Of a DNA stretch of 64,000 nt, positions 1 to 14,159 are shown piece after piece. Both the position numbers and the translations under genes were made by a program. The notes beneath the pieces are model-generated. The model searched no databases. It was not told the origin of the DNA and saw only the letters and a list, made by a program, of their open reading frames with translations. The stretch's first letter is position 1; every line of letters begins with the position of its first letter. The stretch covers positions 1 to 64,000 of the forward strand of contig JALNQF010000084.1 of assembly GCA_028456385.1 (NCBI GenBank). Reading direction: 5' to 3'. Source of the stretch: Ophiosphaerella korrae. Taxonomy: Eukaryota > Ascomycota > Dothideomycetes > Pleosporales > Phaeosphaeriaceae.

Positions 1-249
1 TAAAAAATAATAGAAAAAGATACTAAAAATAAAAAATTATTAAGCTTTAAAGTTAGCTTAAAAAAAAGTCCTCGAAACAGTTTAAATCCTAGATCGTATC
101 CGCTTAGTAATTAAAAATCGTAGTAGACTAAAATATAGACCCTAATATTTTCTTTAGGATTTATGTTCGCTTATATTTTTAGCTATTATATTCGTAGAGT
201 AATTACTAGTTGAAAACTATAACTTTTTTTTAGGCTTTTTTTTCGTGTC
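1..249. other. Unassigned AT-rich sequence at window start
   Basis: This piece has no counterpart in the related Gypsy element at the matching place, although alignment to that element begins just downstream (about 250 here with about 7,870 there). It keeps slightly more C, G, CA and TG than its neighbours. It may be part of another insertion or old flanking DNA. No coding potential is visible. Confidence 0.5.
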
Positions 250-3200
250 ACCCTACTATAGTAATATTTACTTCTTTTTATAAATCTAGTCTTCTACTTA
301 GAGTATTTATATACTAAGTATTTTTACCTTTAGTATATATAATTTTAAAGTTAAATATTAATAAGTGTTTTTACTATCTTATATAGTATTATAATAAGTT
401 TATTTTTACTATAAATCTTATAAAATTCTTATAGTTTATATAAACTTTTATTTAATACTTTATTTCTTTTAAGTATACTCTTTACTACTTAAATACTTTA
501 TAAATTACTAGTATTACTTTATTATAAATTAAGTAGTTAAGCTTTACTAACTATATTTTCTTAAGAAAGTATTTAACTAAGTATTCTTATATAAGTACTA
601 TCTTGTTAACTAAATTTAATATATCTATTTATACTATTACTAGTAAGTCTAAGTTATATATTCTAATAACTAAGTTTTCTAGAAACTTCTATATAATCTA
701 ATTAAATACTTTATTATATTTCTATATCTATTTAAATAGTATATCTTTTTTTATAAGTTTTATTAGTAGTTCTATTAGTTTAAACTATTTTACTATTAGT
801 TTTCTATAAATGTTTATAAGCTTATAAAACTATTATACTTTTTATAAGTTTTTTAGTATTAGCTATTCTTAGATTACTTTAATCTTATTTAAGTTAATCT
901 TTATTTTTCCTAGTTTAATTATAAATCTAAAGAAGTCTATTTTCTCTATATAGAACTTATATTTCTTTATCTTAAAGAATAATTTATTCTTTACTAGTAT
1001 TTCTAGTACTTTATATATATATTATATAAATTCCTTTTTTATTTCTAAGAATATAAATATATTAAAATATTTTTTTATAACTATATTAATTCTTTCTTAA
1101 AATACTACTAGTATATTTATTAATCTAAAATATATAACTAAATATTTAAATAGTCTATATTACGTTTAAAATACTACTTTCTATTAATTACTTTTTTTAA
1201 TTCTAATTTCGTAGTATATATTCTAAATATCTAGCTTTATAAAGTTTTAAGCTTTTTATAGGCTGTTTTATATCTTATTTATATATTATAGAAAGTATTA
1301 GTTTTTAATTATAATTATATTTATTATTTATTCTTTTTTTATTTATAAATATAATTTTATATACCACTAAAAATTAAAAGTTTATATTTTTTTTATTATA
1401 TTATCTATAAATACTTACTTAATTTTTAATTCTTCTTTAGTTTCCTAATATACTAGGCTCTAGCCTACGTTTTTACTTTCTTCTAGGTTAATTACTAAGT
1501 TCTATAGTTAGTATTCTAGAAGGTAATTATTAGGCTCTATAAACTATTTTTCTTATTTTTTTATATTCTTCTTAGATTTCTCTTTTATATATACTTATAT
1601 TAGCTTTTAGTATTTTTTTTTAAGATAGCTAATTTTTCTTCTTCTTTAATTAATTTTTAAGTTAGTTATTTATAGCTATAATATACTTAATATTATATTT
1701 TACTTATTATTAATTATTATTATATCTATAACTATATTATTAATCTTTAGTCTTTTTAGTTCTAATATAAGGAGTACTATTTTAAAACTAATAAGTCTTT
1801 AAACTAGTTTTTCTTTAATTATAGTTAGTTATTAAGAGTATTTTTTTATAGTATACTTTATTTCTTAGTTTTTAATAAACTTCTTTAATATATAGTTCTT
1901 TATAGTTTTACTATTAATTATAATTTATACTTTTTTTTATATATTCTTTTTATTATAATATATAAGCTTATTAAACTATTAAGCTTTACTTAGTTAAGCT
2001 ATTTTATAAATTTCTTATCTTTTTATAGTTATTACTTTACTTTATATTTATAGTCTTTATATTTTAGATATATATCTTCTATATATTTATACTAAGGTCT
2101 ACCTAGGATATATTCTCTAGGTAGTTTCTTTTTTAGTCTAATTACTACGTATTCTTTATTAGATATTTTAATAATTTTTTAACTTTTAATATCTTTTCTC
2201 TAGATTACTTTCTTATATTTATTTTAAATTTTTTTATACTAGCTTTATATAGTTTTATACTTATAATTCGTTATATATATAATAATTAGTATTTAAGTAT
2301 AATACTTAAGATACTTTAAAATATACTATATATTCTAGATTTATTCTTTTATTATCCTCTTCTTAGTATTTATTTATACTAGGTCTTATAATTACTAGAA
2401 CGTAGTATATTACTAGTATACTTAGTATATAAGCTTTATTAATCTATTACATTTTTCTTATAAAGAACTACAATTTTTTTTATTTAGATATTCTTCTTAT
2501 AATAGCTATATATTATTCTTTTTATTTTTAGAATATTATAAACTTTATTATTTTAAATTATATATTTTTTAGTTTTTATATACTTTCTCTATACTTATAA
2601 CTAGTAAGTATTTCTAAATAAACTACTAATATTAATTTTATTCTACTATATCTATTAGTATATAGCTATTATAGCTTCTATTAATTTAAGTATACTTTAT
2701 ACTTTTAACTTTAACTTATTTTTTATTTCTTCTTAGTTCTTTAGAAATAATTATAGTAGTTTCTTTAATCTAATCTTAATTTCTTTCTTTTATTACTACT
2801 ACTTTCTTCTTTTATAAAAACTATTATACTCTTTATTTACTATAAAGATATATATAGTAGTTATCTTTATAATAAAAGGTCTAATAGAGTATTATATATT
2901 ATAGTTCTTTACTTTCTACTACTTTCTTTTAGGCTTTAGCTTATACTTTAATTACTTTTTTCTTATCTTTAGTTATCTTTAACTAAGCTTTTTTTTTCCT
3001 TAAGATTTTTACTTCTATTATCTTTTATAAAGTATTTTAGTTTCTTATATGTAGAATATACTATATCTTTTTTCTTTAATTAGTAGTCTTTTATATAGTA
3101 GCTTTTTTTACTATTATTAAAGTATTTAATATTTTATTTTCCTTTTAGTATCTTTATTAGTATCTAATATTATAGAGTTTTTACTATTATAGTTTCTATA

Positions 3201-4555
3201 GTATCTACTATATTTATTTATTTTTTATTCTTAAAAGTTATTATTTACTTATATTACTTATCTATTTAAAGCTATTAATATACTTAGTCTCTTAATCTAA
3301 ATTAACTTATATTATATATTTACTATTAGTTTTTATTTAAATTTTAATATAAAAAATAGTTTATTTTTTTCTATATTTTATAATAGTTATTTAAACTCTA
3401 ATATATATTCTAGAATACTTCTCTATTTTTTATATTTTTTAAGCCTTTCTTCTACTTATTAAGTAATATCTATATCTTTAAATACTACTTTTATTTTTTT
3501 ATATAAAGTATTTATAACTTTTAAAGATAGCTATTATTTTATCTTTTTTTATTTTTAAAGCTTATAGGCTATAGTCTATTTAGTATAGTTTAAACTATTT
3601 TATAGCTTTTCTTTTAAGGTATATTCTAATATATATAACTTTCTTTCTTATCTATATTAAAGTATAGTACTTATATATCTATTTATAATTATACTAAAGT
3701 TAAAAAGAGTTTTATATTTTTTTTTAATTAAGTTTCTTAAGTATAAGTATTTTAAGTAGTTTTACTATTATACTTATTTTTAGTTTTTAATTAATTTATT
3801 CTATCTAGTTTTATTTTACTATAATAGCTATAAATTAGACTTTATTTTTATTAATATATTTTTATAGTTCTTTATTTTATATTTCTAGAGCTATAATTAT
3901 TAATTATATATCTTTTTTTTTAGTAATTAAGTTATTTAAGTATATTTTAACTACTACCTAGATAGTTCTATTTAACTTATAACTACTTAGAAGTACTTTA
4001 CTTTTTTTTTTAGTTATACTTTTTACTATTATATTAGCTTAGATTACATACTATTTATACTTTACTTCTTTTAGTATCTAAATTAGTAAAGTATAATAAG
4101 CTACTTAGTTATTAACTACTAAGTACTTAATTAAGAAAAGTATAAGAAATAAAAAAGTAATAACTAAAGTATATATAGTAATCGAGTAATAACTTATATA
4201 ATAGAATAATTCCTAATAGGTAATATTAAAAGACTATTATTCTTAGTTAGAGATTAGATTACTAATACTATCTATATACTTTTATTTTTAAGTTAGCTTT
4301 ATAACTATATATTTACTAAGCTTTATAAAGTAATAAAGCTACTTTATAGCTTTATATTTACTAAGCTTTATAAAGTAATAAAGCTACTTTATAGCTTTAT
4401 ACTTATTAAGCTCTATAAAGTAGTAAAGTTATTATATATTTTTATTATAACTAACTTCTTAATTAAGCTTATTACTTTATAAGTTATATATATTGTTATC
4501 TTCTTTTATAAAGCTAATTAGCTCTATTTAGTTTTCTTCTATTACTACTATAATA
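250..4555 (-). mobile_element. Truncated Ty3/Gypsy element, RIP-degraded
   Basis: Read on the minus strand, this runs from a 5' LTR (4,092-4,555) leftward through gag, zinc-knuckle remnants (about 3,000-3,120), protease and reverse transcriptase. It parallels the fuller element at 5,244-12,294 over its right-hand 4 kb. Similarity stops near position 250, so the rest of RNase H, the integrase, the chromodomain and the 3' LTR are missing. It is either truncated there or interrupted by something extending out of the window. All coding frames are destroyed by stops. It is more decayed than the other two Gypsy copies, suggesting an older insertion. Confidence 0.75.
4092..4555 (-). repeat. LTR of truncated Gypsy element
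   Basis: The 464-bp LTR has degraded TG...CA-type ends. The left edge aligns with the LTR starts at 5,244 and 11,854, and the right edge ends in CTATAATA like those at 5,738 and 12,294. It holds a tandem repeat with a 45-bp period (about 4,304-4,440, close to three copies). That unit differs from the 54-bp unit in the neighbouring element. Confidence 0.72.
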
Positions 4556-5238
4556 TATAACTAATAAATTTTACTTTTAAAACGTATTAAAAACTAATAT
4601 TATACTAAATTTCTTTATTATCTTTATATATAACTATAAAATTATATACTATATAATTAGCTAGTTATATACTATATAATTAGCTAGTTATATACTATTT
4701 AAAAATATAGTTATAAATATACTTTTTATTTTTATATTTAGGTATACTAAAAGTTTAGTACTTTTTTTATTACTTAAGTTAACTTTTTTACTTAAATTAT
4801 AAAGAGCTTAAAGTACTACTAAAGTTTTTCTAAAAGTATAGATAACTATATTTACTATAATTTTTAAATATTTTTTCTTTTATTTTCTACTCTAATTACT
4901 AGTAAAATTATTAGTAACTAAAGCTTTTTTTTTAAACTATAGGTTTTTATTTTTAAATTAAAGTTTTTTTAATTTAAAATCTTTGTTGTTTTTATAATAC
5001 TTATAGTACTCTTTTTAGTTTATAACTTTTTTTTTTTACTTTTTAGCTAAAAAACTAAGTTACTATAAGTTTTTTATTAGTTTACTTTTTAGTAAAAGTT
5101 AAAGCTTTAACTAATTTTATTTTTTATTAAGTACGTAATACTTTTAAGTAAGTACTAAATATTTCTTTTTATAAAAATTTACTTAAAATTAAGTAAATTT
5201 ATTTTTACTTATATTATAAACTACTTTTAAGCTAATTA
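4556..5238. other. AT-rich spacer between two Gypsy elements
   Basis: The 680 bp are AT-rich and RIP-degraded, with many homopolymer runs. I recognise no element, gene or terminal repeat here. It is probably decayed older repeat DNA that served as the target for the Gypsy insertion at 5,244. Confidence 0.5.
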
Positions 5239-5243
5239 TAATA

Positions 5244-5738
5244 TATAATAGGCCTACTAGGGTTAACTTCCTAGTAACCTTTAAATTATTTGTAGATTAT
5301 AAGTTAATAGTAAAAGTTCGTATTATAATCTATAATATACTTTTAATAATAGAAGAAATTTTACAATTATTTTAGTATTATTACTTATAGTTAATAATTA
5401 AATTACTAATACTATCCTAATAATAGATATTACTACTAACTATATACTTAAGTCTTTTAGCTAGCTTTATACTTTATATTTACTAAGATTATAAATTGTA
5501 AATTTGTTATATACTTAGCTTTATACTTTATATTTACTAAGATTATAAATTATAAATTTGTTATATACTTAGCTTTATACTTTATATTTACTAAGATTAT
5601 AAATTATAAATTTATTACGTATCTCTATTATAGTTAGTTTTCTAGTTAAGTTTATTACTTTATAGGTTGTGCGTTTCTTTATTATCTATAGTAGGGCTAA
5701 TTAGCTTAAATTAGTTTTCTCTTGTTATAGCTATAATA
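5244..5738 (-). repeat. 3' LTR with three 54-bp repeats
   Basis: The LTR is 495 bp. A 54-bp unit starting AGCTTTATAC occurs three times (5,463-5,516, 5,517-5,570, 5,571-5,624). The partner LTR has two. The right end abuts a pyrimidine tract, which is the polypurine tract on the element strand and marks the LTR boundary. Confidence 0.85.
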
Positions 5739-8700
5739 CTCTTCCTCTCTCTAGATAGGTTTTTATTTCTTTACCTTAGGCCTAAAGTTATTAGTCTAGT
5801 TTCTTTATTTATTTCTAGTTCTTTATTATTCTCTTTATCTTTTTATTCTAATTATAATAAACTTCTTTTTATTACTTATATTACTTGTAATAAAGTTAAA
5901 ATATTTCTTTACGCCTATTATACTTAGTTAAAGCTTACTTATCTTATATCTTTAAAGGATAGTAAGTATTATAATAAGTATATTCTTACTAACGTTTAAT
6001 ATAAATATACTCTATTAGGCGTTTCTCTTACTAAGTATAAGTACTTAATTTCTATATAGTCTCTTCTTACTAAGTTATATAAGGTAAGCTATTAACTAAG
6101 CTTAAGAGATACTATTATTATAGCTTATAGAAGCTAAAGCTAAGTATAAGCTAACTCTTTATAAGCTAGTAGATCTTTATTCTTATATTAAGCGTCTTTA
6201 TAAGATAAAAGCTTATAATAATACTAAATTATCTAAATAGTCTTATACTTTAAAAGCTAAGATAGACTTTAAAGACGCTATAGAGGCTACTCTAGCTCTT
6301 ATTATATTAGGTATTCTTAACGTCTCTCTATTTATTATTAGTAGTACTAATTTTCTTAGTTTACTATAAAGTATTCTAGAAGGTTTTAACTTTAGAACTC
6401 CTCTAGTTTCTTAGAGTAGTTAAAGTTATATTCTAGTTCCTATATATCTTCTTATAGTTATCCTTTCTCGTCTATACCTATCTATTTTACTAAGTAGTAA
6501 TTTCTACTATTATAGAACTAATATACTAAGACTTTCTTAACTTCTTATTTTTTCTATTCTCTATACGTATTTACTTTATATACTAGTAGTTCTACGTTTT
6601 ATAGTACTATCTTAAGTAGTACTATATAGAAAGTTAGGTATATCTTTATCTTACTTAGTATCTTTAGTTTAAATATAACTAGTATAACTTCTTTTTTAAT
6701 TTTATATAGTCCTATTTTAATATAATCTAGTTTTAAACTAGGTCTTTTACTACTTACGTTTTTTCTAACTAACTATACTTTTTCTCTTTCTCTAAATTAA
6801 GGTCTATCTTTATATTTCTTATCGTAGTACTTAGCTATTTAATTGTGTAGGAATTCTACATCCTATCTTAGTTAATTATATATATTTTTAAGTTTATTAG
6901 TAAAGTTTTCTCTTCTTAGAGACTAAGATACTTCTATTCTTAGTATTCTATATATATTAGAGTTAAATCTATAATTTATAAAAAAAGGTAATACTTCTAT
7001 TACTATATTCTTTACACTATTATATACTAATTGTGCTATAGGTAGAAACTATACTTAGTTATTCTAGTTATAGTTAAGGTAGTATCTTAAGTATTGTTCT
7101 ACTATCTAATTTATTTGTTCTAATTATCTATCTATTTGTAGATAATATACTAAAGATATTACGTATTATATTCCTAATTATACTATTATTATTTCCTATA
7201 GTTTTAATATAAATCTTATATCTTTATCTATAATAATCTTATCTAGTAGTCTATATTAACTAATTATAGTTCCTAGAACCTAGTATATAGTAACTTCTAT
7301 CCTACTTTTCTTTTTATATAGTCTAAAGTATAAGTACTTTATAAGTTTATCTACTATTATTAAGATTCTATTATACTTAACTCTTAATATTAGGTCTTCA
7401 GACTTTAGTAGTTTTGTAATAAAGTCTATTATAATAACTCTCTATAGTTATTCTAGTACTTTAACTAGTTATAACATCCTATATAGTATATATCTACTAT
7501 ACTTATTTCTCTAGTATTCTATATAATCCTATAGTACTTCTATTACTAGTTATCTTACTTTTAAGATATAGTAATCTTGTAGTAGTCTATCTAGTATTTT
7601 ATTAATCTTTTAGTATCTATATACTAGTAATTTATAGAATTATTATATAAATTCTCTTTAAATTTTTCTTCAAATATATATTCTTTTATAGGCTTATACT
7701 AATCCTTCTTAGATTTCTAGTTTCTTTATTTCTTTAGATACTTCTTGCGTTGTTTTCTAAATCTATTTATCTAGCTTACTACTTTTTCTTTTAAGTATTA
7801 TAGCTATTTTAGGTATATTTAAGACTAAGTATCCTTCTTTATTCTTTACTAGAACTATACTAGTAGCGTTTATTTTTTTTATAAGTCTAGTCTTCTACTT
7901 AAAGTATCTATAAATTAATTATCTTTCTCTTTTATATATATAATTTCTAAGTTAAACGTTAATAAGAACTCTTACTATCTTATATAGTATTATAATAATT
8001 CTTTATTAAGTATAAATCTTATAAGATTCTTATAGTCTATATAGACCTTTATTTTATATTTTACTTCTTATAAGTTTACTTTCTATTATTTAAATACTTT
8101 ATAGATTACTAGTATTTCCTTATTATAAATTAAGTAGTTAAGTTCTACTAGCTTTATTTTCTTTAAAAAGTACTTAACTAAGTACTCTTTTTTAGTCTTT
8201 AGGTCTTCCTATATTATTACTATCCTATAGACTAAGTTAGATATATCTATTTTTACTATTACTAGTAAGTCTAGGTTATATATTCTAATAACTAAGTTTT
8301 TTATAAACTTCCTTTTAATTATATTAAACACTTCTTTATATTCTTTTATCTACTTAAATAGCGTATCTTTTTTTATAAGCTTTGTTATTTGTTTTATATC
8401 TTTAGACTATCTTACTATTAGTTTTCTATAAAAGTTTACTAACCTATAAAATTATTATACTTCTTTTAAGTTCTTTAGTGTTAGCTATTTATTAATTAAT
8501 TTAATCTTTTCTAGGTTAATCTTGATTTTTCCTAGCTTAATAATAAATCTTAGGAAATCTATTTCTTTTATATAGAATTTGTATTTTCTTATCTTAAAGA
8601 ATAGCTTACTTTCTACTAGTTTCTCTAGTACCTTATATATATATTATACGTGTTCTTTATCTATTTCTAAGAATATAAAGATATTATCTAGGTATATAAA

Positions 8701-11700
8701 TATAAATACGTCTAAGTACTCTCTTAGTACTATATTAATTCTTTCTTAGAATACTACTAGTGTATTTATTATACTAAATAGTATAACTAGGTATTTATAT
8801 AGTCTATACTATATTCTAAATACTATTTTCTATTTATTACCTTCTTTAATTCTAATTTAGTAGTAAGCGTTTTAGATATCTAGTTTTGTAAAGATCTTTG
8901 CTTTTTATAGTCTATCTTATATTTTATCTATTTATAGTAAAAGGTATTAGTTCTTGTTTATAACTACGTTTATTTTTCTAAAGTTTATATAAGGTTATTT
9001 TTCTTCTATTCTCTTTTTATCTATAAATATAAGTTTATATACTACTAAGGATTTAGATTCTTATATTTATCTTTTTCTTATTACTTTCTTAACAAATATT
9101 TATTTAATTTTAGATTCTTCTTCTATTTTTCTATAGACTAGGCTCTATCTTACGTTCTTTCTTTCTTTTAGTTTAATTACTAGATCTTATAGTTAATATT
9201 CTAGAAGATAGTCTTTAGGTTCTATAAGTTATTTCTCCTATTTCTTATATTCTTTAGGAAATTCTCCTTTATAAGTACTTATGTTAGCTTTTAATATATC
9301 CTTTTTAGAGTAGCTAATTCTCTCTATTCTCTAAGTAATATATAGGTTAGTTATCTATAACTATAGTATACCTAGTATTATATCTTGTTTATTATTAATT
9401 ATTGTTATATCTATAACTATATTTTTAATTGTTATCCCTTCTAGTTCTAACGTAGAGAGAACTATTTTAAACCTAATTAGTTCCTAGAATAGTTTTCCTT
9501 TAATTATACGTAGTTATTAAGAGTATTTCTTTGTTATATAACGTATTCCTTATATTTCTATAAACTTTTTTAATATAAAGTTTCTTATAGCTCTACTATT
9601 AATTATTAATTATACTTTCTTCTTTTAGTATATTTCTATTTTTGTAATATATAGGCTTCTTACGCTTTCTAGCTATTTTTACTTAGGTAATTTTATAAAT
9701 TATCTATCTTCTTAGGGCTATAGCCTTACTCTAAGCTTATACTCCTTGTATTTTAGATATTTATTATACGTGCATTTATACTATAGTCTTCCTTAGATAT
9801 ATTTCTTAGATAATTTTAGTCCTAGTCTTATTATTATATATCTTTTAATTAGTATTATCTCTTATCCTTAGATATCTTCTACTAGTATTACCTTTATATA
9901 ATTATATCCTCTTCTTCTTATAAGCTATACGTAATTATTTACTTTAGAGTTCCTATATATAATATAGTTCTTATCTATATATAATACCTATAATACTTTA
10001 AAGTATACTAGGTGTTTTAGGTCTATTATTTTATTATCTCCTTCCTAGTATTTATCTTTTCTAGGTATACCTATTATTAAGATATAGTATACTATTAGTA
10101 TCTTTAGTATATAGGCTTTGTTAATCTATTACGTTTTTCTTATAAAGAACTACTATTCTTTTTAGGTAAGTATTCTTTTTACTACTACTATATATTACTT
10201 TATTTCTTTAAGATTATATTCTTTCTAGTCTTTATACGCTTCTTCTATACTTATAACTAGTAAGTATTTTTAAATAAACTTCTATTCTTTATTTTATTCT
10301 TCTATATCTATTATTATATAGCTATTATAGCTATATATATCTAGCTAGGTATACTCTATACTTTTTATACTATCTTTTTTCTTACTTTTTTATAGTTCTT
10401 TAGAGGAAGTTGTTATAGTCTCTTTATCTAGTACTAGTCTTTTAGCCTAGATTAATAGTTTTTAGAATTCTTTTCTTTCTAAGTCTTCTATTAGTAGATC
10501 TATTATATAGGCTATTTCTTCTAGCTACGCTTTTATTCTTTTTTTTATTACTACTACTCTATTTTTCTATAAGAAGTATCTTACTTTTTACTTACTAAAA
10601 AGATATATATAGTAGTTATCTTTATAATAAAAGGTCTAATAAAGTATTATATATTATATTTCTTTACTCCTTACTACTTTTTCTTAAGGTTTAACTTATA
10701 CTTATAGTACTTCTTTCTTCTTCTTAGTTATCTTTAACTATATTTCTTTATCTTTCTTATAGTTTTTACTTCTATAGTCTTTTATAAAGTATTCTAGTTT
10801 TTTATATTAATAGTCTACTATATCTTTTTTCTTCTATAATTAGTAATCTTTTAAGTAGTAGCCCTTTTTACTATAGTTAAAGTATATAAAGTCTTTATTC
10901 TTTTTTTTCTTCTTATCTTTATTTATATTAAAGATTATAGGGTCTCTAATATCTTAGTTTTAGAGTTAGTTTCTATACTTGTTTTTTTTTCTATTCTTAA
11001 AGATTATTATTAATTTATAATACCTATTACTTTAGAGCTTCTAATATCCTAGGTTTCTCTATATATATTATTTTATATTAGATCTTTTTATTTAATCTTT
11101 GTTTAAATTGTAATATTAAAGCTAATTTATTCTATTTAATATTTTACAATAGTTATTTAAAGTATAATACGTACTTAAGAATACTCTTATTCTATTTTAA
11201 TCTCTTAAGTTTTTCTTTAGCTTATTAGGTAATATCTATATCCTTAAATACTACTTTTATTTACTTAGTAAAGTATTTATAACTTCTAAAAATAGCTCTA
11301 GTTTTATCTTTCTAGTTTATTAGGGTATATATTATATAGTCTATCTAGTAAGGTTTAAACTATCTTATTATATCCTTTTTAAGGTGTATTCTAATATATA
11401 TTACTTTTTTTCTTCTATATTAAAGTATAGTACTTATATATCTATCTAGAGTTATACTAATACTATAAAAAGTTTTAGTTTTTCTTTTATTCTATTAAAT
11501 TTCTTAAAGATAGTATCTTAGGTAGTTTCTTTATTATACTTATCTCTAGTCTTTAAGTAATTAGTTTTATCTAGTTCTATCCTTTAATAATAGCTTTAAT
11601 TTATACTTTATTTTACTTTATATAGTCTTATAGATTCTTGTTCTATATTTCTAAAGTATTAATTACTATCTTTATATCTTTTTTCTTAGAGATTAAGTTA

Positions 11701-11853
11701 TTTATATAATCTTTAATTGTTTCCTATATAGTACTATCTAATTTATAACTACTTCTAGGTACTTTACTTATTTTAGTTAAACTTTCTACTATTATATTAG
11801 CTAGACTATACGCTACTTACGCTTTACTTCTTGTAATAACTAAATTAGTAAGG

Positions 11854-12294
11854 TATAATAGGCCTACTAAGGTTAACTTCTTAGTAACCTTTAAATTATT
11901 TATAGATTATAAGTTAATAGTAAAAGTTTATATTATAATCTATAATAAGCTTTTAATAATAGAAGATATTTTACAATTATCTTAGTATTATTACTTATAG
12001 TTAATAATTAAATTACTAATACTATCCTAATAATAGATATTACTACTAACTATATACCTAAGTCCTTTAGCTAGCTTTATACTTTATATTTACTAAGATT
12101 ATAAATTATAAATTTATTACGTACTTATCTTTATACTTTATATTTACTAAGATTATAAATTATAAATTTATTATATATCTCTATTATAGTTAGTTTCTTA
12201 GTTAAGTTTATTACCTTATAGGTTATACGTTCCTTTATTATCTATAGTAGAGCTAATTAGCTTAAATTAGTTTTTTCTTGTTATAGCTATAATA
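11854..12294 (-). repeat. 5' LTR with two 54-bp repeats
   Basis: The LTR is 441 bp, exactly 54 bp shorter than its partner because it carries two copies (12,073-12,126 and 12,127-12,180) of the 54-bp unit instead of three. Its right end is followed directly by TA and the pogo-type transposon. Confidence 0.85.
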
Positions 12295-12296
12295 TA

Positions 12297-14157
12297 ACGT
12301 ATTCTATTAGCAAAGTAGCTATATTACTAAAATAGCTACTTTTTCTTAGTATAAAGAACACTATATATAAATAATAATATAGTCTTAATAAAATAATATT
12401 TTAACTCTATAAGAAAGTAGAATTTAACTTAGGCTTTAGGCTTATATATTAGGCTATTTTTAGACTTTATAACGCGCTACTATAGCTTTAAACGTATAAT
12501 ATTAGTAGCTCTCTACCTAGCTTTATAGAATCTCTTATTAACGCACTACTTAACTAAACTACTAGAAACTTACTATAATAGAAGAGTAAACTATTATATA
12601 GTATATTCTTAACTTTAATTTAAGAGGATTTACCCCTTAGTTATATAAAGTAGTAGATATAGTAGATAAGCTATTAGTAATACGTAGTAAAGAACTAGTT
12701 AGGAAGTACTAGCTTATACGCTTTATAGCGCGTATAGACAAGCTTAAAACTACTTTTAGTTAAGTAAAAGATTACTAGAGAATACTTTAAGAAAATCTAG
12801 TAGTTATTAGTAAGTAGTTCTAGCTTGTATAAGATACAATAGCAATGTATAGTATTAATCTAGATAATATCTATAACTTTAATAAGACTAGCTTTTAGAT
12901 AAAAATAATTAGGTTAATAAAAGTTATTATAGGCTTAGAGAGGTATATAAGGCCTAATCTTATTTAGCTAAGTAATTATAAGTAAGTTATAGCTATTATA
13001 AGTATTTACACTACTAGCTATATAACCCTACTATTTATTATCTATAAAGGACGCGTCTATATCTCTACTTAGTATAAGGAAATAGATATACTATGTAATT
13101 AGAAGATCTCTATCTCTAAGAATAGATAGATAAATAATATACTTAGTTTTAAGTAGTTAAAGTACTTTAACGTATATATAAAGGCGCGTTAAGTAAGGTT
13201 ATACTAGCTACTTATCTTAAATAGCTATAAGAGCTACTTAAATTAAGATTTTAAAGACTACTACCTTAAAAATAAGATTCTAACGCTCTATATACTAGCT
13301 TATTTATCTTATATCTTCTAGCTACTTAACGTTATCTACTTCTTACTATTAAAGCTTAAGTACTCCTAGTGCGTATAAGACTTAGCGTACTAGCGTATCT
13401 ACTATATTAATAAGGAAGGCTTCTTTCTAGCTTTTAGAAACGCGTTTTTTAATATATTTACGTATAAGAATTATAAAAAAGCCTTTAAGGTATCTAGATT
13501 AGTTCTTATTAATATATAAGAAGTCTTTAATTACTTTAAAGTATAGCTACGTACTCTACTAAGACTCTTACTACTAAAGATACTATAGTAGTTAAAGACT
13601 CTAAGTAATATATATAAATTTAGTTCTTAGTTAAAGCTTATAAGTAGCTCTTTTATATAATTACTAGAATTAGCCTAGTAAAGGTTCTTATAGCTTATTA
13701 AAGAAGCTAAACTTATACTATATTAAAACGCTCTTATAAGCTCTTAGATTATAGAGCTTAAAAAGTAATTAGTAAAGATAATAAAGTATAAAACGCGTAA
13801 ATAGAAGTAGATTTAGTATAGTAGTATATTAGAGTATAGTACTAGAGCGTTGTACGTAGCTATAGAGGCGTCTAGTAAGACTTAGAAAGTAAAAAAGGCT
13901 TATAGTAGAGTAGTAGTAATAAGTAAGCTTAATAGGCTTAACTAAGTTAATAGTATTATAAAAACTATAATAAGATAGAGTATAATACTTATATATACTA
14001 AAAAGATATAGAAGAAGATTCTAAATCTACTATAAGTATATTATACGTAAGTTCTATAGCTAGTTATTAAGTAAATTAATTTTTTATATATAATATTTAT
14101 AATACTAAGGAAAAGTAGCTATTTTAGTAATATAGCCGCTTTACTAATAGAATACGT
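12297..14157 (+). mobile_element. pogo/Fot1-type DNA transposon, RIP-inactivated
   Basis: The element is 1,861 bp with imperfect terminal inverted repeats of about 60 bp. The left end begins ACGTATTCTATTAG and the right end is its complement. TA dinucleotides on both sides (12,295-12,296 and 14,158-14,159) are the target duplication expected for the Tc1/mariner/pogo superfamily. The plus strand between about 12,600 and 14,060 still reads as a Fot1-like transposase: a CENP-B-type DNA-binding part, then the DDE domain with NFDETGF decayed to NFNKTSF (about 12,876), a WLKHF-like stretch (about 13,157) and LLILNSYKS for LLILDGHGS (about 13,205). Many stops show it is dead. Size and layout match full-length Fot1-like elements. 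Confidence 0.88.
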
Positions 14158-14159
14158 TA

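Larger units (their letters stand above)
5244..12294 (-). mobile_element. Ty3/Gypsy chromovirus, RIP-inactivated
   Basis: This is a full-length 7.05-kb element on the minus strand. The 5' LTR is 11,854-12,294 and the 3' LTR is 5,244-5,738, with a polypurine tract beside the latter (5,739-5,752). Readable remnants, in element order, are CCHC zinc knuckles (about 10,780-10,890), reverse transcriptase with YLDD decayed to YLDN (about 8,680-8,720), RNase H and integrase, and a chromodomain-like YLV-K-IG segment (about 6,420-6,520). The chromodomain near the integrase end places it in the chromoviruses. The left flank TAATA (5,239-5,243) recurs on the right once the pogo transposon at 12,297 is removed, giving a 5-bp target duplication. 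Every frame is full of stops, so it cannot move by itself. Confidence 0.87.
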
